The translations under genes and the position numbers were made by a program. The notes under the pieces are model-generated. The model did no database searches, had not been told where the DNA came from, and saw nothing but the letters and a program-made list of their open reading frames with translations. Of a stretch of DNA of 6,677 bases, positions 5,677 to 6,677 are shown piece after piece; the stretch's first letter is position 1; every line of letters starts with the position of its first letter. Source of the stretch: DASYAN01 sp036501345 (GTDB taxonomy: Bacteria > Chloroflexota > Ktedonobacteria > Ktedonobacterales > Ktedonobacteraceae); assembly GCA_036501345.1 (NCBI GenBank), contig DASYAN010000588.1, forward strand, positions 1 through 6,677, written 5' to 3'.

Positions 5677-6406
5677 TTTCTTTATGCAAGTACCTGAGAG
5701 GCCATCAAAAAGAACAAGAGCAACTTCTGACAAAGAAAGTGCAGCTACTAGATTTTTAGATGAATTTGGGGGAAAACCTGATGAATTCTATGCATTTCTT
5801 GGTGCAGAGAGATATGAGGGGAAACTAAGTAATGAAATATCAGTTGTTCTTTTCAAAAAGCCTGCAGCAAGAATAAATTTTAGCATTGCGAGTGTTGGAG
5901 GAGGGAGTTTTGATCCAGAGGAATTACAAGGAAGAGCTCATTTTAATGAGCATATGATACTATCTGGCATACCTCAGTATCCAAGAAAAGATTTACTTGT
6001 AAAACCAATAGAAAATGAGGGAGGAATTATTGGGGCAGTAACTAGTGATGAATATTTAAGAATACATATTAGTCTGAATGACCCAAATGACTTGCCTTTA
6101 GCAACTGATCTTGCTTCTCAATGTTTCGCACAATCATTATATGAGCCTAGTACTGTGGAGACTGAGAGAAATGTTATTCATCAGGAAATCGAAACAAAGC
6201 ATGCAAATCCAGAAAAGTGGCTATTTGAAGTTTACAAGCAAGCATTTTATCCTGGGACAGTACTTGGAAGATCGGTACTTGGCACAAAAGAATCTGTTGC
6301 ACGTCTGACAAGAGAACAGCTAATGCAGCATAGTCAACAGATGTTTGTGGGAAAAAGAATGGCTCTGGTTGCTTCAGGAAATATAACTCTGGATCAACTT
6401 ATGTAG
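5648..6406 (+). CDS. M16-family zinc peptidase, N-terminal catalytic domain, cut by an amber codon
   Basis: The M16 (pitrilysin/processing-peptidase-like) family are zinc metallopeptidases with an inverted HxxEH site. Here HFNEH lies at residues 98-102 (zinc ligands His98 and His102, catalytic Glu101), and the third ligand is probably Glu180 in ERNVIHQEIE, 78 residues on, a normal distance. The usual NAxT motif after the GG pair reads GAVT (129-132). The frame stops at TAG 6404-6406 after 252 residues, near the end of the first of the two M16 domains; bacterial members are commonly over 400. The same frame continues as M16-like sequence beyond the stop. ATG 5648 has a GGTGA match 3 bases before it; ATG 5684 (codon 13) is an alternative. 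No signal peptide is visible, so a cytoplasmic site is likely. Arg codons are almost all AGA/AGG, unlike the urease and ClC genes. Confidence 0.8.
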   Translation: MISLYPRDTIFFMQVPERPSKRTRATSDKESAATRFLDEFGGKPDEFYAFLGAERYEGKLSNEISVVLFKKPAARINFSIASVGGGSFDPEELQGRAHFNEHMILSGIPQYPRKDLLVKPIENEGGIIGAVTSDEYLRIHISLNDPNDLPLATDLASQCFAQSLYEPSTVETERNVIHQEIETKHANPEKWLFEVYKQAFYPGTVLGRSVLGTKESVARLTREQLMQHSQQMFVGKRMALVASGNITLDQLM

Positions 6407-6677
6407 GAGGCTGAGCAAGGATTTGGCAAGTTACCAGTTGGTGAACCAGTAGCAGAAACGACCACGCTTCCATTGATCAAAGAGAGAGATGGGATAGTTA
6501 TCCACCCGTATACCGATACAGAAAAAGTTTTTTTTCGTTTGGGTTTTCGTACCGTTGAAGCTGGGCATCCTGATACAGGGGCATTATCTCTCATTAGAGA
6601 AATTCTTGGTGGAGGAAGAGCTTCTTTGCTTAATCAGGTGTTAAGATATGAAAAAGGAACAGGATGGGTATATAGTT
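6407..6677 (+). pseudogene. In-frame continuation of the M16 peptidase (C-terminal domain), right end truncated by the window
   Basis: Directly after the TAG the same frame stays open for 90 codons to the window edge. It reads EAEQGFGKLPVGEPV, then a linker, then an M16 second-domain pattern: VFFRLGFRTVEAGHPDTGALSLIREILGGGRASLL and LRYEKGTGWVY. These match the family's usual strand, the GGGxSSRL block and the Arg/Tyr (LRE..GLAY-like) substrate-binding block. Only the one stop separates it from the catalytic half, so the pair looks like a single gene with one nonsense change, for example CAG to TAG, which would read LDQLMQEAEQGFG. AGGAGG overlaps the stop (6405-6410), but no in-frame start codon lies at suitable distance; the first is a TTG about 20 codons later. 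A sequencing error is also possible. Confidence 0.7.

Noticed and set aside
6528..6535. Run of eight Ts as a possible frameshift site in the M16 gene
   Set aside because: The reading frame is continuous across it and encodes sensible M16 residues (VFFR), so no shift is needed; it is only an error-prone spot.

Overview
The window reads as a bacterial chromosome segment of roughly 50% G+C with TTG, GTG and ATG starts and clear Shine-Dalgarno sites. The gene content (urease genes, a CBS-bearing ClC protein, a DUF2905 membrane protein, an M16 peptidase) would fit a soil bacterium such as a Ktedonobacteria-type Chloroflexota. That taxon is a guess from gene content and style; no rRNA or marker gene is present.

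Layout. Bases 1-98 hold the C-terminal tail of an unrecognised Gly/Ala-rich protein, closed by a clean rho-independent terminator (126-153). A sigma70-type promoter follows (150-178), with its -35 overlapping the terminator T-run. It would drive two urease accessory genes, ureF (295-1011) and ureD/ureH (1046-1912). After a 189-base gap with a strong extended -10 promoter (2007-2036) comes a ClC chloride channel/transporter with two CBS domains (2102-4042). Then come the small urease structural subunits ureA (gamma, 4195-4497) and ureB (beta, 4512-4823); ureA may also have its own promoter (4058-4086). The expected catalytic gene ureC does not follow ureB, and no ureE or ureG is present either. 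Instead there are 327 non-coding bases with a 12-bp hairpin (4849-4902) and a convergent terminator (4955-4978).

Beyond this, a small two-helix DUF2905 membrane protein lies on the minus strand (5151-5390). Divergent from it is an AT-richer M16 zinc peptidase gene (from 5648) with an intact HxxEH site. An in-frame amber codon at 6404-6406 interrupts it, and recognisable M16 C-terminal-domain sequence continues in the same frame to the window end.

How the genes work together: UreD and UreF are parts of the nickel-insertion chaperone complex (with UreG) that activates the UreABC apo-urease. UreA and UreB are its non-catalytic subunits, so a working enzyme needs ureC and ureG from elsewhere in the genome. 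The ClC gene placed between accessory and structural genes suggests, but does not prove, that anion flux is coupled to urea hydrolysis, for example for charge or pH balance. The main points for follow-up are the ClC insertion, the missing ureC, the unusual ClC pore residues and the interrupted, compositionally distinct M16 gene.
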